DNA of 64,000 bases from Gammaproteobacteria bacterium (GCA_015487785.1 WFPC01000055.1:1-64000); one strand, 5' to 3'; shown: positions 24,180 to 33,859, counted from the stretch's first letter. The notes: generated by a model not told the origin, from the sequence alone. Made by a program: numbers and translations.

Positions 24180-27100
24180 TCAAGTATCCAGGTGCAGCGG
24201 GTAGAGTTCGGCGCAGTGTGTGAACAGCAGGGAGGCGCGCACCGCCGTGCCGGGCCAGAGTTGCCGCACTCCCTCGACGTAGCGTGCCATTTGCTGGTGA
24301 TAGGCCTCGGCCAGGCGGGCGAGGTCTGCGGGGCGGGCCTGGGCATGGGTTTTGTAGTCGATGATGTGAATGCCCTGATGGTCGAATACCAGGCGGTCGA
24401 TGATGCCGTGCACGGGCTTGTCTTCCCGGGCGTCGTGGTAGTGGATGGGCACTTCGTTGAGTGCGCGGATGAAATGCCCGGGCTCGAATACCGCGGCCAG
24501 TTCAGGGCGGCTGAGTACCTGCGTCACTTCGTCCCAGCACGCCTGTAGCAGGGGCGTATCGTCCACTCCCAGTTCGAAGCCGAGCTGGTGCAGCACGGCC
24601 TGCCGTGGCGGCGGTTGGTCTTGGGTCAACAATTCCAGCAGGCGGTGGATCAGCAGCCCGCGGCGGCGGGCGCTGGGATCGTCGTATTCCGGGTCGTGTT
24701 GTTCCTGGCTGGGGCTGATGCTGTCCGTGGTGGTTTCCGAGGCCCGTGTCAGCCGGGGGTAGGGGGGGAAGAGTTCTTGTGTGGCCGGGGCGGATGGGGT
24801 GGCCGGACGATCTGGTTCTTCCACGCCCGAGCGCAGGATGCGGGGCTGGTCTTGTTCGTCGCGGGGCCAGGCTTGCAGCAGGGCTTGATACCAGCTCTCG
24901 TCGGCATGGGCCTGTTCGGCGGCGGAGATGTAGAGCCGCTGGCGGGCGCGGGTCATGGCCACGTAGAGCAGGTTGGCGCTTTCCTGCTGTTCGCGTTGCT
25001 GTTGCTTGGCCAGCAGTTTGCGGCTGAGGCGGTCGTGTTCGGCACGGGTGCCGGTGAGCAGGAAGTGGCTCGGCCGGGACTGCTCGGTGGGCCAGTCCAC
25101 CAGGGCCTGGTAATGACTGCGGCTGTGGGGTCTACTGCCGGTGCCGATGAGGAACACCACCGGCGCCTCCAGCCCCTTGGCGGCGTGAATGGTCAGCAGG
25201 CGCACCGCCTGGCGGCTGGCGGGGCTGGCTTCGTCGGGAGCCTCGTCGGCATGTTGGCGCAATTGGGCCAGGGCGGCCAGGAAGCGGCCCATGGCCGGAT
25301 AGCGGCCACTGTCGATCTCCAGCGCCAGTTCCAGCAGCCGCTCCAGATTGGCCTCGGCGCGCGGGCGCAGGTGGGGCGGGTAGCTGGCCCGGTAGCGTTC
25401 AATCACCTGGCCCTGGTGGATGATGTGGTCCAGCAGGTCGTGTACCGGTAGCCTGCCGGCCAGGTCTCGCCAGGCCCGCAGTTTTTGCCAGGCCTGGCGT
25501 AGGGGGTGTTCCGCGGGCAGTTCCGGGGCCAGGCCCGCCAGGCGTTCCAGCCAGTCGCGGCCGTGCCGGCCGGCCTGGGCCAGGCGCAGCAGGTCCTCGT
25601 CGGCGCAGCCGAAGATCGGCGAGCGCAGTGTCTGGGCCAGGGCCAGGTTGTCGAAGGGCATGGCCAGCAGGTTCAGCAGGGCCAGCAGGTCGTCCACTTC
25701 CTGGCTGCTCAGCAGGGTGCCGCGGTCCATGCCCAGGTAGGGAATGCCGGCCTCGCGCAGGGCGCGTTCCATGTGTGGTGCGTGCCTGCGCGAGCGCATC
25801 AGGATCATGATGTCGCCGGCGGTGAGTTCATGTGCCTGTTCGCCGCTGCCCAGCAGCGGGCTCTGGCTCAGTAGCTGGCGGATTTTTTCCGCCACCTGCC
25901 GGGTTTCGAGTTCCTCCATGGATGGCGCGTCCTGCCGGCGGGGTTGCTGCAGGGGGTTACGCAGTTTGTCAGGCGCTTCCTTGGTCGCCGGCCGTTCGGG
26001 CTGACGAACCAGCGGCAACAGTTCCACCCAGCCGGGGAGTCCTTCCTGGAAGGTCTGGTGGGACTGAAAATTCTCCAGCAGGCGGTCCAGGGGAGGCTGG
26101 CCGAAGGCCTGGTTGACGATGTCCATGATGGCGCTGGCGGAGCGTCGCGATTTGGCCATGGGGAAGGTCTGGGCATGCATGTGCCGGCGCAGCCAGGTGT
26201 CGGCGTATCCGAACAGGGCGGGATCGGCGCGGCGAAAGCCGTAGATGGACTGTTTCTCGTCCCCCACCAGGAATACGCTGCGCAGACGTTGTGCATCGCT
26301 CTGGGCCATTTCTTCCAGCAGGGGTAGCAGCAGGCGCCACTGGGTGGGATTGGTGTCCTGGAATTCGTCCACCAGCAGGTGGTCGATGCGCTGGTCCAGC
26401 TTGTATTGCACCCATTGGGCATTGTCGTCGCGCCGCAACAATTGGTAGGCCTTCCATTCCAGGTCGGCGAAGTCCAGCAGGCGTTGCTCGCGCTTGAGTC
26501 GTTGATAGTGCGTCAGCAGGGCCTGACCGGCCCGGTACCAAGCGCGGTTGCGGCGCAGGGTCTGCTGGGCATTGAGATGTTCCTGGATGGCTTCCAGCCG
26601 CTCCAGGGCTTGTTGCTGCAGTTGCTGGAAGCGGCTCAGAGCCTGTTCGCCGCCGAGACTTCTTTGCAGGCTTTTGTTGGGGCTGTAGTCACGCGGTTTG
26701 CCGCTCTTGGTCAACAAGGCCTGGCGGCAGGCCTCGAGTAGTGCTTCGGGCGTGCCATCGGCCAGGCCAGCGGCCAGGGCGCGGGCGGCGTTCTGGAAGC
26801 GCTGGCTGCCGTGCTTGCCCAGCAGGTGGGCGAACTCCGTCAGTTCAGCGCGGGTTTCGGACTGGCGTAGGGGGGCCAGGGCATCGTCTTCCAGGCTGAT
26901 GTCCAGCGCCCGTTCCAGCAGGGCCTCGGCATGCGCGGCAGGATGGGAGGCGTGTTCGCAAAAGGCCCACCAGTCACCACGGTGCTCGAGGAACTGTTGC
27001 AGGGCCTGGCGCAGGTTGTCCAGACCGTTGCAGCTATCCATCAATTCTTCCAGGGCCTGGGCCAGTTCGCCGTCGGGTTGCCGGCTGGCCTCGCTGTAGA

Positions 27101-27560
27101 GGGCTTCCCAGGCCTCGTCTACCAGCAGGGCGGTGGTTTCCACCAGCTCGAAGCCCGGCGGCACGTCGGCCTCCAGGGGAAAGCGGCGCAGGATGTCCTG
27201 GCAGAAGGCATGGAAGGTGGTGGTGCGCACCGTCTGTTCGGCGCACAGCAGCATTTCGTAGAGCTGGCGCGCGCGAGCGAGGGTGGCGGCGTCTGCCTGC
27301 AGGCCCATTTGAAGCAGCAGCCGGGGCAGTTGTTCATCGTCGGCACTGGCCAGTTCCAGCAGGCGTTCGCCCAGGCGGGTCTGCATTTCGGCCGCCGCCT
27401 TGCGGGTGAAGGTGATGGCCAGGATGGCATCGGGCCGGGTTCCGGCCAGCAGCAGGCGGACCAGGCGGGTCACCAGCAGGTAGGTCTTGCCGACGCCGGC
27501 GGAGGCCCTGACCACGGCATTGCGTTGCGGGTCGGCGGCAAGCAGGGGATCGGCGCTCAT
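24180..27560 (-). CDS. UvrD-type helicase-nuclease, AddA/RecB-like
   Basis: This 1126-residue superfamily-1 helicase with a C-terminal PD-(D/E)xK nuclease is probably one subunit of a double-strand-break resection enzyme. Helicase motifs in order: Walker A ASAGVGKT (19-26), motif Ia ITFTRKAAAEM, Walker B LLVDEFQDTNPTQW, motif III LVGDEKQSIYGFRRADP, motif V LLTIHAAKGLEAPVVFLIG and motif VI YVAMTRARQRLYI. Near the C-terminus, HGIIDRLVFDHQGIHIIDYKT supplies the nuclease core D..DYK. AddA fits better than RecB in length and nuclease layout. No AddB/RecC partner is adjacent: upstream is an intergenic region and a divergent gene. Confidence 0.85.
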   Translation of the reverse strand: MSADPLLAADPQRNAVVRASAGVGKTYLLVTRLVRLLLAGTRPDAILAITFTRKAAAEMQTRLGERLLELASADDEQLPRLLLQMGLQADAATLARARQLYEMLLCAEQTVRTTTFHAFCQDILRRFPLEADVPPGFELVETTALLVDEAWEALYSEASRQPDGELAQALEELMDSCNGLDNLRQALQQFLEHRGDWWAFCEHASHPAAHAEALLERALDISLEDDALAPLRQSETRAELTEFAHLLGKHGSQRFQNAARALAAGLADGTPEALLEACRQALLTKSGKPRDYSPNKSLQRSLGGEQALSRFQQLQQQALERLEAIQEHLNAQQTLRRNRAWYRAGQALLTHYQRLKREQRLLDFADLEWKAYQLLRRDDNAQWVQYKLDQRIDHLLVDEFQDTNPTQWRLLLPLLEEMAQSDAQRLRSVFLVGDEKQSIYGFRRADPALFGYADTWLRRHMHAQTFPMAKSRRSASAIMDIVNQAFGQPPLDRLLENFQSHQTFQEGLPGWVELLPLVRQPERPATKEAPDKLRNPLQQPRRQDAPSMEELETRQVAEKIRQLLSQSPLLGSGEQAHELTAGDIMILMRSRRHAPHMERALREAGIPYLGMDRGTLLSSQEVDDLLALLNLLAMPFDNLALAQTLRSPIFGCADEDLLRLAQAGRHGRDWLERLAGLAPELPAEHPLRQAWQKLRAWRDLAGRLPVHDLLDHIIHQGQVIERYRASYPPHLRPRAEANLERLLELALEIDSGRYPAMGRFLAALAQLRQHADEAPDEASPASRQAVRLLTIHAAKGLEAPVVFLIGTGSRPHSRSHYQALVDWPTEQSRPSHFLLTGTRAEHDRLSRKLLAKQQQREQQESANLLYVAMTRARQRLYISAAEQAHADESWYQALLQAWPRDEQDQPRILRSGVEEPDRPATPSAPATQELFPPYPRLTRASETTTDSISPSQEQHDPEYDDPSARRRGLLIHRLLELLTQDQPPPRQAVLHQLGFELGVDDTPLLQACWDEVTQVLSRPELAAVFEPGHFIRALNEVPIHYHDAREDKPVHGIIDRLVFDHQGIHIIDYKTHAQARPADLARLAEAYHQQMARYVEGVRQLWPGTAVRASLLFTHCAELYPLHLDT

Positions 27561-27639
27561 GGGTTGAGCATAACACGGGCCGCCGTCGCGCGGAATGTAG
27601 CCTGAAGGTAGGTCATACTTGGCTCATACGCTCGTTGTA

Positions 27640-27667
27640 TTGACAATATTCCCTTATGGGTTACGCT
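27640..27667 (+). promoter_or_regulatory. Weak promoter candidate for the di-iron sensor operon
   Basis: A perfect TTGACA at 27640-27645 is followed after 16 bases by TACGCT (27662-27667), only three of six matches to the -10. It lies in the 139-base divergent region, 33 bases before the ATG at 27700. A poor -10 behind a perfect -35 can indicate activator dependence. Confidence 0.35.
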
Positions 27668-27699
27668 GGATTGGCCTTGCCAAATGTCCAGATGACGCT

Positions 27700-28446
27700 A
27701 TGAAAATCGACTATGACAGCCCGGTGGCGGTGACCCGGGATATCCACTGGGTGGGCTTCTACGACGATGCCGCCCACCTGCATTGCAATCCTTACCTGCT
27801 GATCGACGACGAGGACATCGTGCTGGTCGATCCGGGCTCCATTCCACATTTTCCGGTGGTGATGCGCAAGGTGATGGAGCTGGTGAACCCGGAGGACATC
27901 ACCCATGTGGTGGTGCAGCACCAGGATCCGGACGTGTGCGGCAATCTCGCCGTGGTGGAGGACGTGATCAACCGCAACGACCTGAAGATCGTCACCCATA
28001 CCAGCACGGCCCGCCTCATTCGCCATCTGGGCCTGCGTTCGGAATTCTATCTGGTGGATGAGCACGACTACCGGCTCGGCCTGCAGAGCGGACGGGAGCT
28101 GAGGTTTCTGTTCACCCCCTATCTGCATTCACCGGGCGCCATCGTCACCTATGACGTGCGTTCCCGCAGCCTGTTCACCAGCGATATCTTCGCTGCGATC
28201 TCCAAGGACTGGTCGCTGTTCGCCGAGGGGGATTTCCTTACGCCCATGGATCCCTTTCACCAGCACTACATGCCCAGTAACCGCATCCTGAAGCACTGTA
28301 TGGAACGCTTCGAGAAAATGGACCTGGAGCGGGTTCTGCCCCAGCACGGGTCCATTCTGGAGGGGGAGGACATCGCCAGGGCCATTGCGCATCTGAAGGC
28401 TCTGCCCTGCGGTATCGACCTGATGGACGATCAGCCCACGCTATGA
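27700..28446 (+). CDS. MBL-fold di-iron protein, oxygen-binding (ODP-like) domain
   Basis: This 248-residue protein has the beta-lactamase-like domain of flavodiiron proteins without flavodoxin or rubredoxin parts. Candidate iron ligands follow the flavodiiron pattern: His74, Asp76 and Asp78 in VVQHQDPDVCGN, His143 in YLHSPGA, Asp162 in LFTSDIF and His216 in VLPQHGSIL. The usual Glu of HxExDH is Asp76 and the second His is Val79, so a sensory rather than catalytic site is plausible, as in stand-alone ODP domains that bind O2 or NO. Its stop overlaps the start of a hybrid kinase that has no recognisable sensor of its own. An in-frame start at 27619 would add 27 residues across the promoter candidate and is not preferred. 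Confidence 0.75.
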   Translation: MKIDYDSPVAVTRDIHWVGFYDDAAHLHCNPYLLIDDEDIVLVDPGSIPHFPVVMRKVMELVNPEDITHVVVQHQDPDVCGNLAVVEDVINRNDLKIVTHTSTARLIRHLGLRSEFYLVDEHDYRLGLQSGRELRFLFTPYLHSPGAIVTYDVRSRSLFTSDIFAAISKDWSLFAEGDFLTPMDPFHQHYMPSNRILKHCMERFEKMDLERVLPQHGSILEGEDIARAIAHLKALPCGIDLMDDQPTL

Positions 28447-29954
28447 CCGAGAACATCGTCCAGGCCGGTTCCCGGCATGTCGCCGACATCCAGGGCATCA
28501 ATCGCGAATTGATCGAAAAGGCCTTGCGCATGCGCTGTCTGGCCTATTTGTCCCAGGTGAAATCGGAGTTGCTGGTGGAGACCATCCGGGACATGAACCA
28601 CAGCCGTCACGAGAAGGCGGTGTTGAGTGAAACCCTGGCCAGCCGTGGTGAGGAACTGGAGCGGCAGAAGCGCATCATCGAACAGCAGCGTCGCCAATTG
28701 GCAGAGCAGAATGTCCGCCTGCGCCGGGAGCGCGACCAGTTGCAGGTGGACGTGCAGGAGAAGAGCGCGGCCGAGCGCCAGGCCCGGGAGATTCTCGCGC
28801 GCACCCAGAAGCTGGATTCCCTGGGTGAGTTGAGCAGCGGTATCGCCCATGATTTCAATAACATACTCAATGTAATCAATGGCTATGCGGCGGAGCTGGA
28901 AAAAGCCCTGGCCGCCTGGCCCGAGCTGGCGCGCCATGCCCGGGAGATTCTCAGCGCCGGCACCCGTGGCGCCGGACTCACTCGCAAGTTGCTGGCATTC
29001 TCAAGAAAGACGGCCAGCGCGCCCGCGGTGGTGGACCTGAATACCGTGCTGCGGGAGTTGCACGACATGTTGCAAAAGACGCTCACCGCGCGCATCAAAC
29101 TTGAACTGGCGCTGGCGGAGGACCTGTGGCCGGTGTTGCTCGATGCCGCTGAGCTGGAGGATGCCGTGGTCAACCTGGTGGTCAATGCCATGCACGCCAT
29201 CGAGGGGCAGGGACATATCGTCATCGAGACTCAGAACCGCAAGTTGACTGCCAGGCAGGCCGCCATCCTGCAGCTCGGGGCCGGTGACCATGTGGCACTG
29301 TGCGTGCGCGACGACGGGGTGGGCATGACCGCTGCCGTGCGCAAGCGTATCTTCGAGCCCTTTTTCACCACCAAGGGTGACAAGGGCACCGGCCTGGGCC
29401 TTAGTCAGGTCTATGGCATGGTCAAGCGCGCCGGCGGGTCCATCGAGGTGGAATCGGCGCCTGGCAAGGGGGCGAGCTTCTGTCTCTATTTTCCCCGCCA
29501 CCACGGGGTGGTCGCGAGGAGGCCGGCGCCGGTATCCGGGGAACAAGGGGGCGATGCGCCGGCTGGCAACGAGACCATCCTGGTGGTGGACGACGAGCCC
29601 GCCTTGCGCGAACTGTGCCAGCTCATTCTCGAGCAACAAGGCTACCGGGTGCTGGTTGCGGGAAGCGGCCGCGAGGCGTTGGAGATCCTGGCGCGTGAGG
29701 CGGTGGATCTATTGTTGTCCGACGTGGTCATGCCGGAACTGAACGGCTTTCAGTTGGCCGCCCTGGTGCGCCAGCAATATCCCCGGGTGAAGGTACAGCT
29801 GGCCAGCGGGTTCACCGATCGCTGGAACAGCGGCGCCGACGACGAGGCCCTGCGCGAGCGCATGATCTGGAAGCCCTACCGGGCGCAGGAGTTGTTGCGG
29901 CGGGTGCGTCGCCTGCTCGACGCGGATCAGGCCGCCGGTGGCGAGACCCGGTAG
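28443..29954 (+). CDS. Soluble hybrid histidine kinase with C-terminal receiver
   Basis: This 503-residue kinase has no transmembrane segment and no PAS or GAF domain. An N-terminal helical region (1-60) leads to a long Gln/Arg/Glu-rich coiled coil (60-120), then an NtrB-type HisKA domain with His136 ([12 protein letters not shown]), HATPase (about 230-355; [31 protein letters not shown]) and a receiver domain (about 377-495) with acceptor Asp in [17 protein letters not shown] coupling to the ODP protein suggests that protein is its sensor, bound through the N-terminal region. The 3' end overlaps the convergent HD-GYP gene by 28 bases. Confidence 0.85.
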   Translation: MTENIVQAGSRHVADIQGINRELIEKALRMRCLAYLSQVKSELLVETIRDMNHSRHEKAVLSETLASRGEELERQKRIIEQQRRQLAEQNVRLRRERDQLQVDVQEKSAAERQAREILARTQKLDSLGELSSGIAHDFNNILNVINGYAAELEKALAAWPELARHAREILSAGTRGAGLTRKLLAFSRKTASAPAVVDLNTVLRELHDMLQKTLTARIKLELALAEDLWPVLLDAAELEDAVVNLVVNAMHAIEGQGHIVIETQNRKLTARQAAILQLGAGDHVALCVRDDGVGMTAAVRKRIFEPFFTTKGDKGTGLGLSQVYGMVKRAGGSIEVESAPGKGASFCLYFPRHHGVVARRPAPVSGEQGGDAPAGNETILVVDDEPALRELCQLILEQQGYRVLVAGSGREALEILAREAVDLLLSDVVMPELNGFQLAALVRQQYPRVKVQLASGFTDRWNSGADDEALRERMIWKPYRAQELLRRVRRLLDADQAAGGETR

Positions 29955-31564
29955 CCGGTGATCCGTTCGGGATCGACGTCGTCGATCTGTTCCGGGCGCA
30001 GGTATTTCAGCGCATAGTCCAGGTACACCTTTTGTTCCACGAAGATGTCGAACAAGTCGGGGTCAATGTGGCCGTCCAGCTTCATCTTGCCGAGAATGTC
30101 CAATGCCTGGGACAGGGTCATGGGCTTTTTGTAGGGGCGATCGGCGGCTGTGAGGGCCTCGAAGATGTCGGCGATGCCCATCAAGCGCGCCTGGACCGAC
30201 ATCTCTTCGCGGGTGAGGCCGCGCGGATACCCCTTGCCATCCATGCGTTCGTGGTGACCGCCGGCGATCTCGGGCACGTTTTTCAGGTGCCGGGGAAAGG
30301 GCAGGGATTCCAGCATCTTGATGGTGCGCACGATGTGGTTGTTGATGATCTCGCGTTCTTCCGGTGTGAGGGTGCCACGGCTGACCTGCAGGTTGTAGAC
30401 CTCTTCCTCGGTGAGCAGGGGGTGCAGGGTGCCGTTGTGGTCGCGCCATTGCCGGCGGGCGATGGTTTCCACCCGTGCCTGATCGGCGGGCTGCATGAAC
30501 TCGCCGCCCAGGTTGACTCGCGCAATGAAGGCCTGTTCGTCGGCCAGCTGTTCCATCTGCTCGTGATAATGCCGTTCCGCCTGGGGGTCGGCGGGGTGGC
30601 CCTGTTCCAGGGCCTCCAGTCGCTGGCGCAGATAGGCGATCTCGGCGTCGCGGCGCAGGATCTCGAAGCGGGCGTCCACCAGGTGGCGACGGTCGAAAAT
30701 GGTTTCCAGCTTGGTGGCCTTGTCCACCACGTGCACCGGTGTGGTGATCTTGCCGCAGTCGTGCATCAGGGCGGCGATTTTCAGCTCATAGTGTTGTTCC
30801 TCGGTGAACTTCAATTCGGCCAGCGGGCCACTGTCGGTGCGATCTATGGCTTCGGCCAGGCGTATGGCGATCTCCGGCACGCGACGGCAATGGCCGCCGG
30901 TATAGGGTGATTTTTCGTCGATGGCCTCGGCGATCACTTCGATGAACTTCTCCAGCAGATGGCGCAACTCGCCGATCAGGCGGTCGTTGGTCAGGGCCAC
31001 CGCCGCCTGTGAGGCAATGGATTCCGCCAGTTGCTGGTCGGCGCTGGTGAAGGGGATGGTGGCGCCATTGACCGGGTGTCTGGCATTGATGAGTTGCAGC
31101 ACGCCGATGAGTTCGTTTTCGTGGTCGCACATGGGAATAGCCAGGAAGGACTGCGAGCGGTAGCCGGTGTTCTGGTCGTAGGCCTTGGTGCCGGCGAAAT
31201 CAAACCCCTCGGCGGTATAGGCATCGGGGATGTTCACCGGCTGGCCGGTGAGCGCGGTATAGGCGGCGATGTTTTGCATGTTGGGCCGGCCATCGGCATG
31301 GTACAGGGGCACCGGTGCCAGGGGCACCGGCTGGCCGCTGCTGCCACCGAAGGCCACACCCATGGAGTCGTTGCGCATGATGGCGAAGCGCAGATGTTTG
31401 CGTTCCTCGTCGATCAGGTAGACGGTGCCGGCATCGGCATGGGTGATCTTCTGGGCGCTGACGAGTATGCACTCCAGCAGTTTGTGGGGGTCTTTCTCGG
31501 CCGATAGCGAGATGCCGATCTGGTTGAGCATCTCGATGCGCTGGAGGATATCGGGGTGGTCCAT
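29927..31564 (-). CDS. GAF-HD-GYP cyclic-di-GMP phosphodiesterase
   Basis: This 545-residue protein has a GAF domain (about 18-195; AIPMCDHENELIGVLQLINA) followed by an HD-GYP phosphodiesterase domain. The metal-binding set is visible: His in SPYTGGHCRRVPEIA, the HD pair in ALMHDCGKITTP, paired His in GGHHERMDGKGYPRGL (full GYP motif) and D in GIADIFEALTAADRPYKK. An insertion of about 110 residues rich in Gln/Glu/Arg separates the HD half from the GYP half. It hydrolyses c-di-GMP to GMP or pGpG. It converges on the hybrid kinase gene with a 28-base overlap, so the two are probably functionally linked and may repress each other by antisense transcription. Confidence 0.88.
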   Translation of the reverse strand: MDHPDILQRIEMLNQIGISLSAEKDPHKLLECILVSAQKITHADAGTVYLIDEERKHLRFAIMRNDSMGVAFGGSSGQPVPLAPVPLYHADGRPNMQNIAAYTALTGQPVNIPDAYTAEGFDFAGTKAYDQNTGYRSQSFLAIPMCDHENELIGVLQLINARHPVNGATIPFTSADQQLAESIASQAAVALTNDRLIGELRHLLEKFIEVIAEAIDEKSPYTGGHCRRVPEIAIRLAEAIDRTDSGPLAELKFTEEQHYELKIAALMHDCGKITTPVHVVDKATKLETIFDRRHLVDARFEILRRDAEIAYLRQRLEALEQGHPADPQAERHYHEQMEQLADEQAFIARVNLGGEFMQPADQARVETIARRQWRDHNGTLHPLLTEEEVYNLQVSRGTLTPEEREIINNHIVRTIKMLESLPFPRHLKNVPEIAGGHHERMDGKGYPRGLTREEMSVQARLMGIADIFEALTAADRPYKKPMTLSQALDILGKMKLDGHIDPDLFDIFVEQKVYLDYALKYLRPEQIDDVDPERITGYRVSPPAA

Positions 31565-31641
31565 GTCGTGTTACCGGGCTGTCCTGTCAGGGGTCGACTC
31601 TATAGCGGCGGATGGTGGATTTTTTTGAGCATCGTGCGGCC

Positions 31642-31666
31642 AAGCCCCTCTAAGTCAAAGGGGTTT
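31642..31666. repeat. Small inverted repeat between apaG and the HD-GYP gene
   Basis: AAGCCCCT (31642-31649) pairs with AGGGGTTT (31659-31666), one pair being G-T, around a 9-base loop. It lies in the 138-base gap after apaG. On the minus strand it is not followed by T residues, so it is at best a weak terminator of the tal-pgl-glk-apaG operon. Confidence 0.35.
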
Positions 31667-31702
31667 TGGGGTGCCAGCCTGAATACTGGTGAAATAGCCG
31701 GC

Positions 31703-32086
31703 TCAATGCAGGGTATGGGGTACCGAGAGGGTGAAAGGTGGAATGGGGGCCTCGAACTCCGTGCCATCGTCGGCCAGCATCTGGTAGCTGCCTTCCATGC
31801 TGCCCACGGGGGTTTCCAGCACCGTGCCGCTGGTGTACTGAAAGGCCTCGCCGGGGCGCAGATAGGGTTGTTCGCCCACCACCCCCAAGCCCTTGACCTC
31901 CTGTACCTTGCCGTTGGCATCGGTGATGATCCAGTGGCGCGAGATCAGTCGTACAGCCTGTTCGCCAGCGTTGCGTATGGTGATGGTATAGGCGAACACG
32001 TAGCGATCCAGTTCCGGCGCCGATTGTTCCTCGACGAAGGTGGTCTGGACCTCGATTTCGATTCGGGGTGGGGATGGTGTGGTCAT
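31703..32086 (-). CDS. apaG: ApaG protein (FnIII-like fold)
   Basis: This 127-residue protein matches the ApaG family throughout: [67 protein letters not shown] and the C-terminal [10 protein letters not shown]. In E. coli it lies with ksgA and apaH; here it is the last gene after glk, with an ATGA overlap. Its role is not established; it has been linked to Co/Mg handling and, as a domain, to protein-protein interactions. The ATG at 32086 gives the standard length. Confidence 0.93.
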   Translation of the reverse strand: MTTPSPPRIEIEVQTTFVEEQSAPELDRYVFAYTITIRNAGEQAVRLISRHWIITDANGKVQEVKGLGVVGEQPYLRPGEAFQYTSGTVLETPVGSMEGSYQMLADDGTEFEAPIPPFTLSVPHTLH

Positions 32087-33063
32087 GGGGGTGTCCTTTT
32101 CTGTTCCTTTGCGATTCGGGCCGCGACGCGCAGCGCCCCCAGCAAGCCGGTGGTTTGCTCGCGCACCAGGGTGATGGGGATGTTGCGCAACAGCGCCTGC
32201 ATGGGGCTCTTGGCGATGAAACTTTGTACGAAGCGTTGGCCCAGTGCGCCACGCAACAGCTTGGGCGCGATGCCGCCGGCGATGAACAAGCCGCCTTCGG
32301 GATGACTGCTCAGGGCCAGGTTGCCGGCCTGGGCGCCGTAGAGGTCGACAAATAGCTCCACGGCCTGACGGGCCGGGCCGGGTGCGTCGGCCTGGGCGGT
32401 GATGGCTGCGGGGTCGTCGAGGACCGGGGCGCCGGGATGAGTGCGGGCGAGGAAGCGGTAGATGCGTACCAGGCCCGGGCCGGAGACCAGGTGTTCCCAG
32501 CTCACGCGGGCCTGTTGCCGGCGCAGGTCCTGCCACAGGGCACACTGGGTGTCGTCGGCAGGGGCGAAATCGGCATGGCCTCCCTCGGTGGCGTGCACCT
32601 GGTAGCCGCCGTCACACCAGTACATGAGACTCTGGCCCAGGCCGGTGCCGGCGCCGATGAGCGCGCGCAGGCCGCGGGCCCGGGGCTGGCCCTGTTGCAG
32701 TGTTTCCAGGGCGTCTGTGGGCAGGGCGTCGATGCCATGGCCCACGGCCTCGAAGTCGTTGATCAAGCACACCCGGGTGATGCCGCTGTGTTTTTGGAGC
32801 TGCTGGCTGTGCAGCGTCCAGGGCAGATTGGTGAGTGCCACGCGCTGGCCTTCGTCGCGGTACTCGATGGGGCCGGCCACCGCCAGTACCGCCACGGCGG
32901 GGCGGGGTTGATCGCGCAGGAAATCCTGCAGGATGGGCAGCAGATCGTCGTAGTGCGTGCTGGGGTAGTCGCGCTGGCGCAGGATGTGCGGCTGGTCTCC
33001 GGCCTCGCGCGCCAGGGCCAGGCGGCTGTGGGTGCCCCCGATGTCCGCTGCCAGCAAGATCAT
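32083..33063 (-). CDS. glk: Glucokinase
   Basis: This 326-residue enzyme phosphorylates glucose to glucose-6-phosphate with ATP. It is of the proteobacterial Glk type: phosphate-1 motif [36 protein letters not shown] (catalytic Asp), [13 protein letters not shown] and [11 protein letters not shown]. The adenosine motif is [14 protein letters not shown]. The ATG lies one base downstream of the pgl stop, and the product feeds the oxidative pentose phosphate and Entner-Doudoroff routes together with neighbours pgl and tal; zwf is not in the window. Confidence 0.95.
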   Translation of the reverse strand: MILLAADIGGTHSRLALAREAGDQPHILRQRDYPSTHYDDLLPILQDFLRDQPRPAVAVLAVAGPIEYRDEGQRVALTNLPWTLHSQQLQKHSGITRVCLINDFEAVGHGIDALPTDALETLQQGQPRARGLRALIGAGTGLGQSLMYWCDGGYQVHATEGGHADFAPADDTQCALWQDLRRQQARVSWEHLVSGPGLVRIYRFLARTHPGAPVLDDPAAITAQADAPGPARQAVELFVDLYGAQAGNLALSSHPEGGLFIAGGIAPKLLRGALGQRFVQSFIAKSPMQALLRNIPITLVREQTTGLLGALRVAARIAKEQKRTPP

Positions 33064-33064
33064 T

Positions 33065-33802
33065 TCAGCGCAGCAGCAGGCGGCCCGCGGCGGCGTCCAG
33101 ATACCAACGGAATTCGCCGGCCGGCTGGATGCCGTTGATGGGATAGGGCTCGGGGCCGGGGGCGGCCCGGCTCACGGCGCTCAGGATCTCGGCCTTGCTT
33201 TCGCCCTCGGCCAGCAGCCAGACTTGGCGTGAACGGTTGATCACGGGATAGCCGAGGGTGATGCGCCAGCTATGTAGCTTGTCCACATAGACGGCGAGGC
33301 AATCGTGCTCGGTATCGTGCAGGGCGCTGGTGCCGGGAAACAGCGAGGCGGTATGGCCGTCGGTGCCGATGCCGAGAAAGATCAGGTCGAAATAGGTCTG
33401 GCCTAGTTCGTTGCGAGGCAGGTAGTCGCGCAACAGTTGCCGGTAGTCCAGGGCAGCCTTTTCGGGGTCGTTCTCGGCCTCGATGCGATGGATGTTCTCC
33501 TCCGGGCAGGCCACCTTGTCGAGCAGGCTCTCTCGGGCCAGGCGGTAATTGCTGTCGGGGTGATCGGGAGGCACGCAGCGTTCGTCACCGAAATAGACGT
33601 GGATGTGCGGCCAGTCGATACGCGACTGGTAGTCGGCTTGTGCCAGTTGTTCGAACAGGCGCTTGGGGGTGCGACCACCGGAGAGGGCCACGTGAAAGCT
33701 GCCCTCGCTGGCGATGACCCTGCACGCCAGTTCGATGAAATCCTCGGTGGCGGCCCGCGCCAGCGCCTCGGGGTTATCGAAAATGTGAATATCGCGTTCC
33801 AT
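33065..33802 (-). CDS. pgl: 6-phosphogluconolactonase
   Basis: This 245-residue DevB/SOL-type lactonase opens 6-phosphogluconolactone in the pentose phosphate pathway. Family motifs are FHVALSGGRTPKRLFEQL, VYFGDERCVPPDHPDSNYRL and the LIFLGIGTDGHTASLFPGT segment with its catalytic acid/base residues, plus SRQVWLLAEGESKAE near the end. A perfect 14-bp stem-loop sits 12-44 bases before its ATG, between it and tal, and may affect translation or message stability. Confidence 0.95.
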   Translation of the reverse strand: MERDIHIFDNPEALARAATEDFIELACRVIASEGSFHVALSGGRTPKRLFEQLAQADYQSRIDWPHIHVYFGDERCVPPDHPDSNYRLARESLLDKVACPEENIHRIEAENDPEKAALDYRQLLRDYLPRNELGQTYFDLIFLGIGTDGHTASLFPGTSALHDTEHDCLAVYVDKLHSWRITLGYPVINRSRQVWLLAEGESKAEILSAVSRAAPGPEPYPINGIQPAGEFRWYLDAAAGRLLLR

Positions 33803-33813
33803 GCCCCATTTAA

Positions 33814-33846
33814 GACACAGGGTTGCAAGGACTGCAACCCTGTGTC
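33814..33846 (-). other. Perfect 14-bp stem-loop between tal and pgl
   Basis: GACACAGGGTTGCA (33814-33827) and TGCAACCCTGTGTC (33833-33846) are exact reverse complements around a 5-base loop (AGGAC). The hairpin starts 13 bases after the tal stop and ends 11 bases before the pgl ATG. No T-run follows on either strand, so it is not a classical terminator; in the transcript it would stand directly before the pgl ribosome site. Confidence 0.7.
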
Positions 33847-33859
33847 CGATGTGGGTGCT

